In this document: positions 6,102 through 6,676 of the stretch, piece after piece
How positions within the stretch are numbered: position 1 is the stretch's first letter
Layout: each line of letters begins with the position of its first letter
Assembly (NCBI GenBank): GCA_046728975.1
Contig: JBKPFU010000143.1
Span: 1 to 6,676 of the forward strand
Direction: 5' to 3'
Length of the DNA: 6,676 nt
Source of the DNA: JBKPFU01 sp046728975
GTDB taxonomy: Bacteria > Actinomycetota > Thermoleophilia > Gaiellales > Gaiellaceae
Notes under the pieces: generated by a model
What the model saw: only the letters and a program-made list of their open reading frames with translations
Told to the model about the DNA's origin: nothing
The model's database searches: none
Position numbers and translations under genes: made by a program

Positions 6102-6151
6102 GGCGCCTCCTCGGGCGCAAGTTCGGGCAGAACTCCGCCGATCACCGCTCG
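6080..6151 (+). pseudogene. Possible C-terminal relic of a second tyrosine recombinase
   Basis: The plus-strand frame here reads SHFPPETWRLLGRKFGQNSADH. This resembles integrase ends, in which a Y-x-H-L-F-P-like segment is followed by a helix and a tail such as LFGRKFGQNS. Bases 6121-6137 match the reverse complement of 4267-4283, inside the certain integrase remnant, at 16 of 17 positions. The catalytic Tyr position would be Arg and nothing upstream is alignable. It is a short match in high-GC DNA, so chance remains possible. Confidence 0.3.
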
Positions 6152-6511
6152 GATGCGCCCTTCTCCGCCGGTTTCAGTGACCGGAGCACATCAGGCGTCG
6201 CCGTTCGGTCGGAGAGGTCCGAGATCGATGAGGCCCCGGATAACGCCTTCGAGTGGGCCCGGGTCCTCGGTGACGGTCGGCCCACCTCCATGTAGCCAGC
6301 ATGCTCGAGCGCCTGCCGCGAGCGGCCACACGCTCGATCCAAGATCTCTGCGCAGCGGCGCGGATGCGGTCGGCCGCGTTCTGCACGGACCGCCCAGCGT
6401 CAACTAGCAGCGGCAGGAGCCCTGCGCGGCCCTGGCTTCACCTCTCACGCCGCGCAAGCGGGTCACGAAGGCAAACGTGTGGTCGACGTCGGGAGACTCA
6501 CTACTCGGGAT

Positions 6512-6531
6512 CGCGGCGGCTCCGCGCCGCG
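6512..6531 (-). terminator. Candidate hairpin downstream of the UspA gene
   Basis: CGCGGCG and CGCCGCG form a perfect 7-bp stem with a 6-base loop, about 46 bases past the UspA stop codon. There is no U-run on the minus strand. Actinobacterial terminators often lack one, so the position is suggestive but the function unproven. Confidence 0.35.
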
Positions 6532-6559
6532 TAGTAGGACTCGGCCACCCGGGCGCCCG

Positions 6560-6574
6560 CCGGCCTCTTGCCGG
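6560..6574 (-). terminator. Small hairpin right after the UspA stop
   Basis: CCGGC-AAGAG-GCCGG is a 5-bp perfect stem with a 5-base loop, beginning three bases after the UspA TAG. It is short and lacks a U-tail. It may act together with the larger hairpin at 6512-6531, or be a chance pairing in GC-rich sequence. Confidence 0.2.
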
Positions 6575-6577
6575 TCG

Positions 6578-6676
6578 CTAGCTCGGTTCGTGGACGACGA
6601 CCACCGGCCTCTTCGACCGGCGGACGACGTCGGCCGACACGCTTCCGAGAAGCGAGCCGGCGATGCCACCGTGGCC
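6578..6676 (-). CDS. Universal stress protein (UspA family), C-terminal 32 residues
   Basis: The 3' end of a gene entering from the right edge. It reads GHGGIAGSLLGSVSADVV and ends RPVVVVHEPS before TAG. UspA proteins that bind ATP carry G-x2-G-x9-G(S/T); here the second Gly, nine residues, then GS match, followed by the typical helix and a hydrophobic final strand of the PVLVV type. The product would be a small soluble nucleotide-binding protein, or the last domain of a tandem one, used in stress or dormancy responses. The missing N-terminus prevents saying whether it is a single or double Usp. It is on the same strand as the aminotransferase but 539 bases away, so it is probably a separate unit. 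Confidence 0.85.
   Translation of the reverse strand, partial: GHGGIAGSLLGSVSADVVRRSKRPVVVVHEPS

Larger units (their letters stand above)
6039..6577. other. 540-base stretch without a confident gene
   Basis: No reading frame on either strand here gives a recognisable full-length protein. It contains a 15-codon ORF just upstream of the aminotransferase, a possible integrase tail on the plus strand near 6080-6151, and two GC hairpins downstream of the UspA stop. The rest (about 6150-6500) shows only short, overlapping, Arg/Ser/Pro-rich frames typical of non-coding or decayed high-GC DNA. The aminotransferase promoter must lie here, but I see no convincing -35/-10 pair. Confidence 0.5.

Noticed and set aside
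6142..6407. Overlapping short frames of 66-84 codons on both strands
   Set aside because: No signature motifs, no good ribosome site and mutual overlap; treated as non-coding or decayed DNA.
6050..6512. Imperfect 16-base direct repeat (6050-6065 and 6497-6512, 14 of 16 matches); the left copy resembles a tRNA T arm
   Set aside because: Similarity does not extend beyond 16 bases, no tRNA folds around either copy and it does not match the tRNA-Tyr 3' end, so it does not support an attachment-site pair.
1..6676. CRISPR array, insertion sequence with terminal repeats, riboswitch
   Set aside because: No regularly spaced repeats, no transposase motifs and no recognisable riboswitch core were seen on either strand.

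Overview
The window is high-GC bacterial DNA that looks like an actinobacterium, most plausibly a Thermoleophilia-type lineage (Gaiellales or Solirubrobacterales). This placement is inferred from base composition, GTG starts, -10-only promoters and the flavour of the proteins; no ribosomal marker is present. Apart from one tRNA and one possible relic, all genes lie on the minus strand.

Left half (1-4054, read right to left): a geranylgeranyl-reductase-family flavoprotein (366 aa, GTG start at 4054), then a PilT-type twitching ATPase, then a secreted two-domain peptidoglycan hydrolase (lytic transglycosylase plus M23 endopeptidase) overlapping pilT by the 4-base ATGA, then 12 bases later the N-terminus of a membrane-anchored, PASTA-like protein that runs off the window. 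The last three form a tight unit that joins a pilus motor to cell-wall cutting and wall binding. A strong hairpin sits directly against the pilT start codon.

Middle (4055-4733): a tRNA-Tyr(GUA) gene on the plus strand, divergent from the reductase and with its own TACAAT -10 box, followed by a decayed tyrosine-recombinase gene whose 3' end faces the tRNA 3' end. This is the usual arrangement of an element integrated at a tRNA. The integrase lacks its N-terminus, appears to have lost an internal block and carries a one-base frameshift, so the element is dead.

Right part (4734-6676): a class III PLP enzyme that follows Burkholderia 2,2-dialkylglycine decarboxylase almost residue for residue, but with two active-site changes and an unusual five-cysteine cluster. 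Upstream is about 540 bases without a confident gene. It holds a tiny ORF with a strong Shine-Dalgarno, a possible second integrase relic on the plus strand and two hairpins. The window ends in the C-terminus of a UspA-family stress protein.

No complete novel system is visible. The best leads are the pilus-motor/wall-hydrolase operon with its start-codon hairpin, the tRNA-Tyr integration scar, and the variant dialkylglycine-decarboxylase-like enzyme between two recombinase remnants.
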